Positions 5,688-11,301 of a stretch of DNA of 11,539 bases are shown piece after piece. A program made the position numbers and the translations under genes. Numbering within the stretch: the first letter of the stretch is position 1; each line of letters starts with the position of its first letter. The DNA comes from an uncultured archaeon (GTDB lineage: Archaea; Nanobdellota; Nanobdellia; Pacearchaeales; GW2011-AR1), in NCBI GenBank assembly GCA_903873955.1, contig CAIQQL010000064.1, positions 1 through 11,539 of the forward strand. The letters run 5' to 3'. Under the pieces are notes generated by a model that was given only the letters and a program-made list of their open reading frames with translations, did no database searches and had not been told where the DNA came from.

Positions 5688-6392
5688 CTACAATTTCTTT
5701 AAGCCCTCGTGCCAGTAATAAATGTCTTCTAGTTTATATCCGAAATTACCCTCTTTTTTCCCCAGATGAGGCTCAAACGTAAACAGTCCTGCGTCAGCTA
5801 AGGCAAGTGCATTCCCTTCCTCAAGATACCTCCGCTTGTCCAGGACATGTTCAATGGTATGGCCAAAATTCCCCTTAAAGTCAAGGTTCACAAAGCCAGT
5901 AGAATGCAAGAAAGAAGTCATCTGTGCATGCAGGTCATGGAAGGTCATGCTCGCATATGCAATTTGAACGAAGTGCTCATGAAGGGCCTGTTCTGCGAGA
6001 AACCCTTCCACGAGCTCAGAACTCCTGATATGGGCAGGTTCATACGTCACCGTGCCATGGCCGATTGCTACTGACCGTGCAAAATCTCCCCAGTACCCGT
6101 TAATTGCAGGGGACAGATCAATTGCAAGAAGGGAGCCGTCAGGTATTGCCGCATGACTCGGCAGATAGTCTTTGCCGGATAAGGAGAGACGGGATCTCTC
6201 TCCGGCAAGGACAAAGGTTCCTAGGCCATGATACCAAAAGGAGGTAGCACCCTGTTCTTGCATATAACAATCCCCCAATGCAACGATATCTGCTTCACTC
6301 ATGCCTGCCTTGATATGAGAACATAAGTATAAAAGAGTAGTCCGTGCAAGGTTCTGTACCTGTTGATACCTCTGCAGTTCAGAATGGTCCAT
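5688..6392 (-). CDS. M24-family metallopeptidase (aminopeptidase P / Xaa-Pro peptidase-like)
   Basis: The 234-aa protein has the pita-bread fold signature with all five expected metal ligands: Asp92 (LLAIDLSP), Asp103 (YWGDFARSV), His178 (NFGHTIEH), Glu207 (FTFEPHLG) and Glu222 (YKLEDIYYW). His55 in WYHGLGT occupies the usual substrate-binding position. This points to a two-metal aminopeptidase acting on N-terminal or Xaa-Pro peptides in the cytoplasm. The N-terminal domain of classical prolidases is missing, and the insertion typical of archaeal type II methionine aminopeptidase is not seen, so it is a minimal catalytic-domain form. The true substrate cannot be told. The ATG at 6392 is 27 nt from a TATA box, implying a leaderless mRNA. 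No operon partner. Confidence 0.88.
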   Translation of the reverse strand: MDHSELQRYQQVQNLARTTLLYLCSHIKAGMSEADIVALGDCYMQEQGATSFWYHGLGTFVLAGERSRLSLSGKDYLPSHAAIPDGSLLAIDLSPAINGYWGDFARSVAIGHGTVTYEPAHIRSSELVEGFLAEQALHEHFVQIAYASMTFHDLHAQMTSFLHSTGFVNLDFKGNFGHTIEHVLDKRRYLEEGNALALADAGLFTFEPHLGKKEGNFGYKLEDIYYWHEGLKKL

Positions 6393-6414
6393 AGAAATTT
6401 AGGTATGTTAATAC

Positions 6415-6423
6415 TATTTATAG
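6415..6423 (-). promoter_or_regulatory. TATA box of the M24 peptidase (near-symmetric)
   Basis: The minus strand reads CTATAAATA, 27 nt from the ATG at 6392. The other strand reads TATTTATAG, so the element could also drive transcription rightward into the otherwise gene-free interval. Confidence 0.55.
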
Positions 6424-6649
6424 TTAATACTTTGCAGAGGTTGGGTCTGAAGTGAAGGGGAACAATGGGAGTAATCTCGAGCCAGAACCATGATTGGCTA
6501 GGGATGGATTGAGCCTGCGAGGCATATAGACAAATCGATAATTTCAAATTGACTCTGCATTTGAGGCGTTTTTGGCAAGAGAGGGCAAGGGAAGCATGGC
6601 AAAACCGATGAAGGAATGTAATCACTCTAAAAAGGATACAAATAGCAAA
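6424..6649. other. Gene-free interval between the M24 peptidase and the 168-aa protein
   Basis: I see no convincing coding frame here. The interval contains two short hairpins: AGCCA/TGGCT at 6480-6499 and GCCT-GCG-AGGC near 6512-6522. A T5 run follows at 6569-6573. This arrangement could be an untranslated RNA read rightward, but no known RNA family (tRNA, C/D, H/ACA) fits clearly. Confidence 0.4.
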
Positions 6650-6658
6650 TTTTAAAAA
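6650..6658 (+). promoter_or_regulatory. TATA box of the 168-aa protein gene
   Basis: TTTTAAAAA is centred about 26 nt upstream of the ATG at 6680. Confidence 0.65.
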
Positions 6659-6679
6659 AACAAGAGTTGAGAAATAAGC

Positions 6680-7186
6680 ATGGCTAACCAGGGATTTCAT
6701 TATATTGGAAAGGAAAGATGGACCAAATTGTCAACTCTGGAAGGGTCCGAGCACGATATTAGACCAAGGAGACGGCTAGTCCGTTGCAGAAGTATTGCAA
6801 ATAAAGATATTCCTGAATTACCGATATGGGCGCATGATTGTTATGTTTTTTCGTTTCTCAATGCACCGGCCCCGAATGCCTGGAAGGCCTATCCTCAGTA
6901 TGAAGAAGAATGGCGAATCCTGCGTGAGGACCTTGAGTTTACGTGCAAAAGTAATGGATTGATATCGCTGCAGTTTACCTTATTGGATACTGATGACGCC
7001 TATGTTGTTGACAGGGCGTGGTATGCAGACTTCTTGTGGGGAGTAACGACAGATAAACCGGCTGCAATTAAGGCATATGCTTTTTCAAGAGTCCCGCTCT
7101 CGCAGTACGCTGGAGGATACAGGATGCCTGAACTCCTTCTGAGAAACCCGATTGCGTTTGAGAGGTTAACGCCACGTGCAGATTAA
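6680..7186 (+). CDS. Uncharacterised soluble protein (168 aa)
   Basis: I do not recognise this protein. It is soluble, with no signal peptide or hydrophobic helix. The N-terminal 45 residues are basic (SEHDIRPRRRLVRCRS). The rest is rich in aromatic residues: tryptophan at several places, many tyrosines, and a dense segment VVDRAWYADFLWGVTTDKPA followed by AYAFSRVPLSQYAGGYRM. The central part contains EEEWRILREDLEFTCKSNGL and SLQFTLLDTDDAY, which look like a helix followed by beta strands. No catalytic signature or metal motif is obvious. Codon use and TATA spacing (leaderless ATG at 6680) resemble the neighbours, so it is probably a real, expressed host gene. It lies between a divergent peptidase gene and tRNA-Cys, with no operon partner to suggest function. 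Confidence 0.75.
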   Translation: MANQGFHYIGKERWTKLSTLEGSEHDIRPRRRLVRCRSIANKDIPELPIWAHDCYVFSFLNAPAPNAWKAYPQYEEEWRILREDLEFTCKSNGLISLQFTLLDTDDAYVVDRAWYADFLWGVTTDKPAAIKAYAFSRVPLSQYAGGYRMPELLLRNPIAFERLTPRAD

Positions 7187-7235
7187 ACCTGGAGGAGGAA
7201 AGCAGAGAATGTGCAGGACGAAGTACTCCAATATC

Positions 7236-7243
7236 TTTAAAAG
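7236..7243 (+). promoter_or_regulatory. TATA box of tRNA-Cys
   Basis: TTTAAAAG is centred 27 nt upstream of the tRNA 5' end. Confidence 0.6.
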
Positions 7244-7266
7244 TAATGAGAATATTGAATAAGCAT

Positions 7267-7339
7267 GCGCGGATGGCACAGCGGCTACTGCGGTCGGCTG
7301 CAGACCGACTTTTCCCAGGTTCGAGTCCTGGTCCGCGCT
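7267..7339 (+). tRNA. tRNA-Cys (anticodon GCA)
   Basis: The acceptor GCGCGGA/TCCGCGC is closed by discriminator U, the cysteine identity base. The anticodon arm GTCGG-CTGCAGA-CCGAC gives GCA. The T arm is CCAGG-TTCGAGT-CCTGG. CCA is not encoded. Confidence 0.97.
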
Positions 7340-7343
7340 TTTT
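7339..7343 (+). terminator. T-run terminator of tRNA-Cys
   Basis: A T5 run begins at the discriminator position itself and is followed by ATT, leaving almost no 3' trailer for RNase Z to remove. Confidence 0.5.
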
Positions 7344-7385
7344 ATTCCTAGAGAAATCTTCTCAGAAGTATCCCGCTCATCAGCT

Positions 7386-8312
7386 CTAAAGAGGAGGATG
7401 AATAAGCAACATAGGATCTTGCAGGCCAAACTGCAAAAGATTCGTCAAGATATCTATATCGACCTCATCAATAGGATCCTGGCCCTTATGGTCTGCAAAG
7501 TGCTTGAATTTGACCTTCAGAAGATATCCGGGAAACACTACCGGCATGGTATCTCCGTTAGGGTGAGTATGGATGAAACCATTGAATTGGTCAAAGGGAA
7601 GACGAATCATTCCTTTTTCATGAGAGACCACATAGACCTCTTTGGGGGTGACAGAAGTCGTAGAATTTGAAACCATAAAGGAAAGGTCTTCGAGAAGATG
7701 GACTTTTTGCCCCTCTTCTTTCTCATAATGGTGCACGTAAAGGTCAATATAGTCAAGCAACCCCGTATGTTTCAGCACTCTGCCATCACTTTTCCCCACC
7801 TTGATCAGACGCAGATTTCTGTGCGGATAGATGAATTGTCCGCCTGCCATTTTAAAGTCTAATGCTGTAGCGACATTAGTCTGCACATATAAATCCCCCT
7901 TTGTTTCAGTAAAGGGGATTTTACCCATGGAAGGTCTTCGGAAGAGTTCATATCCCTGTTCACGGGCTCTCCCGATAAGCTGTTCGAAACTGTCTTCGAA
8001 ACAAACGATATGTAAGGCACTATGGTTTCGATAGAATCCATTAATCACGCGGGAGAGAGAGCGAGGAATAAAATTGTCAGCCACGGTTTGGCTTGGATAT
8101 CTTTTGAGCCAATAAGGTATTGCTAGACCTCCCGTAAGGGCATATTCCGTTCCCTTGAGGATCCCTGCAAGGTCCTGGACCGTTCTTTCAAGGAAACTCA
8201 CCCGTTCTGGTCCAAGGACACTGCCTCCAGAGGGCAAATCGCCGAATACCTGAAGTTCCCTGTAATGAACAGGATTGACAACCCCCTGTACTTTCTTTCC
8301 ATAGATACGCAT
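7386..8312 (-). CDS. Uncharacterised protein with nucleotidyltransferase-like features (308 aa)
   Basis: No named family recognised with certainty. The segment TEYALTGGLAIPYWLKR (about 55-71) resembles the helix-GG loop that opens minimal nucleotidyltransferase folds (AbiEii/MNT type). The second half has GYLLKVKFKHFA...DPIDEVDIDIL (about 262-288), like the 'leucine-K-x-x-A ... K/D-D-x-x-D' helix of the same superfamily. Between them, residues 97-155 alternate strand and helix, ending DLYVQTNVATALDFKM. The carboxylates expected soon after GG (usually a DxD) are replaced by the neighbourhood of VADNFIPRS, so catalysis is doubtful. The start at 8312 (MRIYGKKV) is preferred to an upstream ATG at 8360 because a TATA box lies 25 nt upstream. 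The gene stands alone. A pseudo-enzyme or a distant transferase is possible; confidence in the fold is low, in the gene high. Confidence 0.72.
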   Translation of the reverse strand: MRIYGKKVQGVVNPVHYRELQVFGDLPSGGSVLGPERVSFLERTVQDLAGILKGTEYALTGGLAIPYWLKRYPSQTVADNFIPRSLSRVINGFYRNHSALHIVCFEDSFEQLIGRAREQGYELFRRPSMGKIPFTETKGDLYVQTNVATALDFKMAGGQFIYPHRNLRLIKVGKSDGRVLKHTGLLDYIDLYVHHYEKEEGQKVHLLEDLSFMVSNSTTSVTPKEVYVVSHEKGMIRLPFDQFNGFIHTHPNGDTMPVVFPGYLLKVKFKHFADHKGQDPIDEVDIDILTNLLQFGLQDPMLLIHPPL

Positions 8313-8332
8313 GCCTAAAGAAGGAAATATCG

Positions 8333-8340
8333 GTTTTAAA
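8333..8340 (-). promoter_or_regulatory. TATA box of the 308-aa protein gene
   Basis: The minus strand reads TTTAAAAC, centred 25 nt upstream of the ATG at 8312. This argues against the longer reading from 8360. Confidence 0.65.
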
Positions 8341-8391
8341 GCTATAGATTGGAAAGTCACTATCGTTATGGAGAGAATTCACAAACTATAG

Positions 8392-8400
8392 ATTTATAAG
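8392..8400 (+). promoter_or_regulatory. TATA box of the 57-aa protein gene
   Basis: ATTTATAAG predicts a start near 8422. The mRNA would then have a leader of about 18 nt carrying the Shine-Dalgarno sequence. Confidence 0.65.
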
Positions 8401-8424
8401 GTCACAATAATTGGGTAATTTACC

Positions 8425-8432
8425 AAGGAGGT
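8425..8432 (+). promoter_or_regulatory. Strong Shine-Dalgarno sequence of the 57-aa protein gene
   Basis: AAGGAGGT lies 7 nt before the ATG at 8440. It is the only strong ribosome-binding site in a window of mostly leaderless genes. Confidence 0.85.
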
Positions 8433-8439
8433 TCAAAAT

Positions 8440-8613
8440 ATGGGGAAAGATAAGCTCGAATTCTATGATGTGAAGACCAAGAGCAAGTTCCAGACCGAAG
8501 AATATCGTGTCGAGGAAAGAAGCGGAAGGTTTTTCGCTGTTGCAAAGTCTCCTGCAGGAACTCACGAATGCTGGAAAGTCCTTTCGAAGGATGCTGCAGC
8601 TAAGCTCAAATAA
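8440..8613 (+). CDS. Small basic protein of 57 aa, probably highly expressed
   Basis: The product begins MGKDKLEFYDVKTKSKF and ends HECWKVLSKDAAAKLK. It is a compact, slightly basic protein (about 13 Lys/Arg against 9 Asp/Glu) with no membrane segment. Strand-like stretches (KLEFYDVKTK, YRVEERSGRFFAVAKS, HECWKVLS) and a short C-terminal helix suggest a small beta barrel or sheet. I think I have seen similar short proteins in related archaea, but cannot name a family; it is not MC1, Alba, Cren7 or a histone. The gene has every mark of strong expression: a good TATA box, a near-perfect Shine-Dalgarno sequence at ideal spacing, and a long double T-run terminator. Abundant nucleic-acid or ribosome association is an inference from size and charge. 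The 84-bp gap to glyS contains that gene's own TATA box. Confidence 0.85.
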   Translation: MGKDKLEFYDVKTKSKFQTEEYRVEERSGRFFAVAKSPAGTHECWKVLSKDAAAKLK

Positions 8614-8624
8614 GAGCGAATAAA

Positions 8625-8640
8625 TTTTTTTTATTTTTTT
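8625..8640 (+). terminator. Double T-run terminator of the 57-aa gene
   Basis: T8, A, T7 lies 11 nt after the stop codon, the strongest T-run in the window. It separates the small gene from glyS. Confidence 0.75.
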
Positions 8641-8667
8641 ATTCAGTTTTAATATAGGAAAGATATC

Positions 8668-8676
8668 TTTAAATAG
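8668..8676 (+). promoter_or_regulatory. TATA box of glyS
   Basis: TTTAAATAG is centred 25 nt upstream of the ATG at 8697. No Shine-Dalgarno sequence is present. Confidence 0.7.
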
Positions 8677-8696
8677 AAAGTTTTTCAACCAGGATT

Positions 8697-10232
8697 ATGG
8701 CAGAGCAAAAAGGGAAAATCCCGAGCAAATACGACCAGATTATGGAACTTGCTTCCCGTAAAAGCTTATTCTATCAAGCGGCTGAGATTTATCCAAATGC
8801 CCCTGCAGGATTATGGGATTTTGGTCCCATTGGGCAGTCCATCAGAAGAAAGATAGTAGAATTCTGGAGGAAGGAATTCATTGAAAAGGAGCATATGCTT
8901 GAAGTGCATGGGTCCCAGATATTACCAGCCCCTGTCTTTGAAGGGTCAGGACATCTCAAGTCCTTTGCCGATCCCATCATCCAATGCACCAAATGCAAGA
9001 AATATGAACGTGCTGACAAGCTTATTTCTGAAAAGATTGGTCAGAATGTCCCAGAGTCACTTGCGACTGACAAATTGGATGCGCTGATTGAAGAACATCA
9101 TATAAAATGCCCTAAATGCAAAGGAGACTTAGGCAAGGTATCCAAATTTAATATGATGGTAGAGACCATTGTAGGAAAACAGGGGGAAATGCGCACATTC
9201 TTGCGTCCTGAGGCATGCCAGACTATTTTCTTGAATTTTGCCCGTATGGCCAAAACCATGCGTCTGAAGCTTCCACAGGGGATTGCACAGGTTGGAGGAG
9301 CATTCCGAAATGAAATCTCTCCCCGCCAGAGCATCACCCGAGCAATAGAATTTTCCCAGATGGATGCGGAGATTTTCTTTGATCCTGAAAAGATAGATGA
9401 GATTGAAGGTTTTGAAATGGTGGCCAAATATCCTGTAAGGGTCATGCGTCTCGGAAAAGAGAGCACTGAAGAGTTCACCGCCCAGGAGTTGGCGGATAAA
9501 AAGATTGTGCCAGGCAAGATCATTGCCTACTATCTTGCGCGCACGCAACAGACCTGGAATAGTTTGGGGATCCCATTGGAAAAACTGAGGTTCAGGGAAG
9601 TAGACAAGGATGAACGGGCATTTTATTCACTTGCGACCTTTGATTTTGAGGTAGAGACAAGTATCGGCTGGCTTGAGCTCATCGCAAACAACTACAGGAC
9701 AGATCATGATCTTAAGGGGCACATGAAACAATCAGGTACTAATCTTGAATATGTTATGCCTGAGACTGGAAAAAGGGTTCTTGCCCATATCTGGGAGGTG
9801 TCTGCAGGGGTTGACAGGACCATGTATGCTATACTCGAACACGCATTAAAAGAGGGAAAAGAAGGATTATATTTATCATTGAACCCTCGTCTGGCGCCGT
9901 ATCATTGTGCCGTCTATCCTTTGATTAAGAAAGAAGGGATGCCTGAACTTGCTCAGGAGATAGAAAAACTCCTCAAAGAAGACTGGATAGAGACGCTTTA
10001 TGACGAAACCGGTTCCATAGGGCGCAGATATGCAAGAGCTGATGAGATAGGTGTTCCAATCTGCTTGACGATTGATGGAGACTCTTTGAAGAATAAGGAT
10101 GTGACCATGAGAGAGAGGGATACGGGTATGCAGGTTAGAGTTCCTATTGACAAGCTTGCAGATGCAGTAAGAAAAGTGCTTAAGGGTGAGAGGGTCATAA
10201 AATTAGGTCAGACGCTCACTCCTGCAAAATAA
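8697..10232 (+). CDS. glyS: Glycyl-tRNA synthetase (class II, archaeal/eukaryal dimer type)
   Basis: GlyRS charges tRNA-Gly with glycine using ATP in the cytoplasm. The 511-aa product has the expected parts: the N-terminal ASRKSLFYQAAEIY and GLWDFGPIG (38-46); a four-cysteine zinc-type insertion with Cys97/Cys100 and Cys138/Cys141; the substrate segment FLRPEACQTIFLNF (168-181); class II motif 2, GGAFRNEISPRQSITRAIEFSQMDAEIFF in pieces from about 200 to 228; motif 3 around WEVSAGVDRTMYAILEHA; and a C-terminal anticodon-binding domain starting at about RLAPYHCAVYPL. Two differences from textbook sequences stand out: RPEACQT instead of the common RPETAQG, and HIWEVSAGVDR instead of the more usual EPSFGIDR-like motif 3. 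The frame is intact. The alpha2beta2 bacterial form is excluded by the architecture. Confidence 0.97.
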   Translation: MAEQKGKIPSKYDQIMELASRKSLFYQAAEIYPNAPAGLWDFGPIGQSIRRKIVEFWRKEFIEKEHMLEVHGSQILPAPVFEGSGHLKSFADPIIQCTKCKKYERADKLISEKIGQNVPESLATDKLDALIEEHHIKCPKCKGDLGKVSKFNMMVETIVGKQGEMRTFLRPEACQTIFLNFARMAKTMRLKLPQGIAQVGGAFRNEISPRQSITRAIEFSQMDAEIFFDPEKIDEIEGFEMVAKYPVRVMRLGKESTEEFTAQELADKKIVPGKIIAYYLARTQQTWNSLGIPLEKLRFREVDKDERAFYSLATFDFEVETSIGWLELIANNYRTDHDLKGHMKQSGTNLEYVMPETGKRVLAHIWEVSAGVDRTMYAILEHALKEGKEGLYLSLNPRLAPYHCAVYPLIKKEGMPELAQEIEKLLKEDWIETLYDETGSIGRRYARADEIGVPICLTIDGDSLKNKDVTMRERDTGMQVRVPIDKLADAVRKVLKGERVIKLGQTLTPAK

Positions 10233-10278
10233 TCGTTGAAAAATGTCAAGAAGTTAAGAGCAAAAGTTTAGGCAAGAG

Positions 10279-10626
10279 ATGGAAAAAAAGCAAGGTCACA
10301 AAGATTATGGTTATCTCTTCTATGTCCATGTGATATTGATTGTGTTGTATTACCTTTCTCCGTTTCTGGTAAATTGGACAGTGGTGATAGTTATTGCAGC
10401 ATTGATGATTCTGCAGAATATATTCATTAAAGGGTGTGTGTTGACCATCGCAGAGTTCAAAGAGGAGAGTCAAAAAACAGGGTTCTTTCATCATTACTTG
10501 AAAAAGATAGGCATCCATTTAAGCAGAACAACCATAGAGGTGATAAGCTACATCTTACCATTCGCCCTCATAGGGACTGCTATTCTCTGGCAGATAGTCT
10601 TTCAGCACAAACCCTTGCTTTTCTAA
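10279..10626 (+). CDS. Small three-TM membrane protein (115 aa), perhaps DUF2784-like
   Basis: Three hydrophobic segments (about 12-31, 34-50 and 85-108) surround a charged loop with KGCVLTIAEFKEESQKTGFFHHYLKK (51-76). A cysteine followed by LT and an acidic residue after the second helix, and a closing FxxHYL, recall the DUF2784 layout (CPLT..E ... hYL). The match is from memory and weak. No well-spaced TATA box is found before the ATG at 10279; the nearest AT-rich stretch is only about 15 nt away. It follows the glyS stop by 46 bp on the same strand, so it may be read through from glyS. A functional link to glycylation is not implied. Function unknown. Confidence 0.7.
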   Translation: MEKKQGHKDYGYLFYVHVILIVLYYLSPFLVNWTVVIVIAALMILQNIFIKGCVLTIAEFKEESQKTGFFHHYLKKIGIHLSRTTIEVISYILPFALIGTAILWQIVFQHKPLLF

Positions 10627-10636
10627 AAACCTAAGG

Positions 10637-10644
10637 TTTAAAAC
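10637..10644 (+). promoter_or_regulatory. TATA box of tRNA-Leu
   Basis: TTTAAAAC is centred 27 nt upstream of the tRNA 5' end. Confidence 0.6.
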
Positions 10645-10667
10645 GCATTTGATTGTAGTCTTTATAC

Positions 10668-10751
10668 GCGGGGATGCCGGAGTGGTCAAACGGGCTTGGC
10701 TTAGGACCAAGTGGCTTAGTGCTTGCGCAGGTTCGAATCCTGTTCCCCGCA
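10668..10751 (+). tRNA. tRNA-Leu (anticodon TAG), class II with long variable arm
   Basis: The acceptor is GCGGGGA/TCCCCGC with discriminator A. The anticodon arm CTTGG-CTTAGGA-CCAAG gives TAG (reads CTA/CTG). A 15-nt variable arm follows, then T arm GCAGG-TTCGAAT-CCTGT. The length of 84 nt and discriminator A suit leucine. CCA is not encoded. Its 3' end marks the change to AT-rich sequence on the right. Confidence 0.96.
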
Positions 10752-10872
10752 TCCAGTATTGACTGCATAATATCAGTTCGTACAAAAGAAAGTTTAATCT
10801 AGCCAAACCTAATAACAAATAAGAGCATAAGAATAAGTTTAGGTAAATTTCTTAAATATCTAAATAATTCGT

Positions 10873-11106
10873 TCACTCTCTCTTTTGAACTAAACTCCAG
10901 ATTACATAAATTATTACAATCAGGAAAAAGGTCATTACTAAATATGTTGGTAACTCCCCTGCCAGTCTCTCCCAATTTGCTCGTAAACTACAATCAACAC
11001 AATCATATGATTTACTATAAAGAATGCTCAAAAACGTAGTTGCATTAAGAATTAAAGGAACAGCAATACTTAGGATTGTTTTTGCTTTTGTAAACCCAAA
11101 ATTCAT
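10873..11106 (-). CDS. Small two-TM protein with a CxxC loop (77 aa)
   Basis: The protein starts MNFGFTKAKTIL. Hydrophobic helices lie at about 9-30 and 53-73, with a basic tail VQKRE. The loop between them contains Cys36-Val-Asp-Cys39 followed by SLRANWERLAGELP. If the ends are cytoplasmic, the CxxC faces outside, where it could form a disulfide or bind a metal; no known thiol-redox fold is visible. A seven-codon TTG-initiated extension exists, but the ATG at 11106 is 26 nt from a TATA box (11128-11137) and is preferred. Its codons are AT-richer than those of the core genes to the left. I do not recognise a family; small membrane proteins of this kind are common in mobile or accessory regions. 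Confidence 0.65.
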   Translation of the reverse strand: MNFGFTKAKTILSIAVPLILNATTFLSILYSKSYDCVDCSLRANWERLAGELPTYLVMTFFLIVIIYVIWSLVQKRE

Positions 11107-11127
11107 ATCTAGATTACAAGACTTCAA

Positions 11128-11137
11128 CTTAAATATA
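11128..11137 (-). promoter_or_regulatory. TATA box of the 77-aa membrane protein gene
   Basis: The minus strand reads TATATTTAAG, 26 nt from the ATG at 11106. This supports that start over the upstream TTG. Confidence 0.6.
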
Positions 11138-11272
11138 TTACGATAACTTCAATCTGATTCTGTTTCATCTGTCACCTACTTGTGATTTTTTCGAGGGACA
11201 AGTTTGGCACATCGCGCTCTGATGCACTCACCAATGGGTCTTTGTTCCACCCAAAACGTACCATCCATAACA

Positions 11273-11281
11273 TTTATATAG
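11273..11281 (+). promoter_or_regulatory. TATA box of the winged-helix-like gene
   Basis: TTTATATAG is centred 25 nt upstream of the ATG at 11302, so the transcript is probably leaderless. The inverted repeat overlaps its last base. Confidence 0.7.
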
Positions 11282-11300
11282 TTATACAAATATGTATAAC
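11281..11300. promoter_or_regulatory. Perfect 8-4-8 inverted repeat, probable operator
   Basis: GTTATACA (11281-11288) and TGTATAAC (11293-11300) are exact inverted copies around AATA. The repeat fills the space between TATA box and start codon, where a bound dimer would block RNA polymerase. The gene downstream encodes a winged-helix-like protein, so self-repression is the simplest reading. Confidence 0.7.
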
Positions 11301-11301
11301 C

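Noticed and set aside
5629..6574. Shared AGGCGTTTTTG in two intergenic regions (5629-5639 and 6564-6574)
   Set aside because: Flanks are only loosely similar; an 11-mer match is within chance. At most a common T-run end.
7550..7570. GFIHTHPNGD in the 308-aa protein as a JAB/MPN metalloprotease motif
   Set aside because: HxHP is present, but the downstream SxxD pattern and the rest of the fold are not, and the nucleotidyltransferase-like reading fits better.
8440..8613. 57-aa protein as MC1, Alba, Cren7 or histone
   Set aside because: Length and sequence do not match those families; only small size and slight basic charge are shared.
9098..9548. Long minus-strand frames antisense to glyS
   Set aside because: Shadows of a highly constrained gene; no promoter and no family-like sequence.
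661..10793. Shared 11-mer AGTTCGTACAA near both tRNA-Ala (661-671) and the region after tRNA-Leu
   Set aside because: Tempting as paired att sites, but matches of 11 bp are expected many times by chance in 11.5 kb, and the orientation relative to the two tRNAs is opposite.
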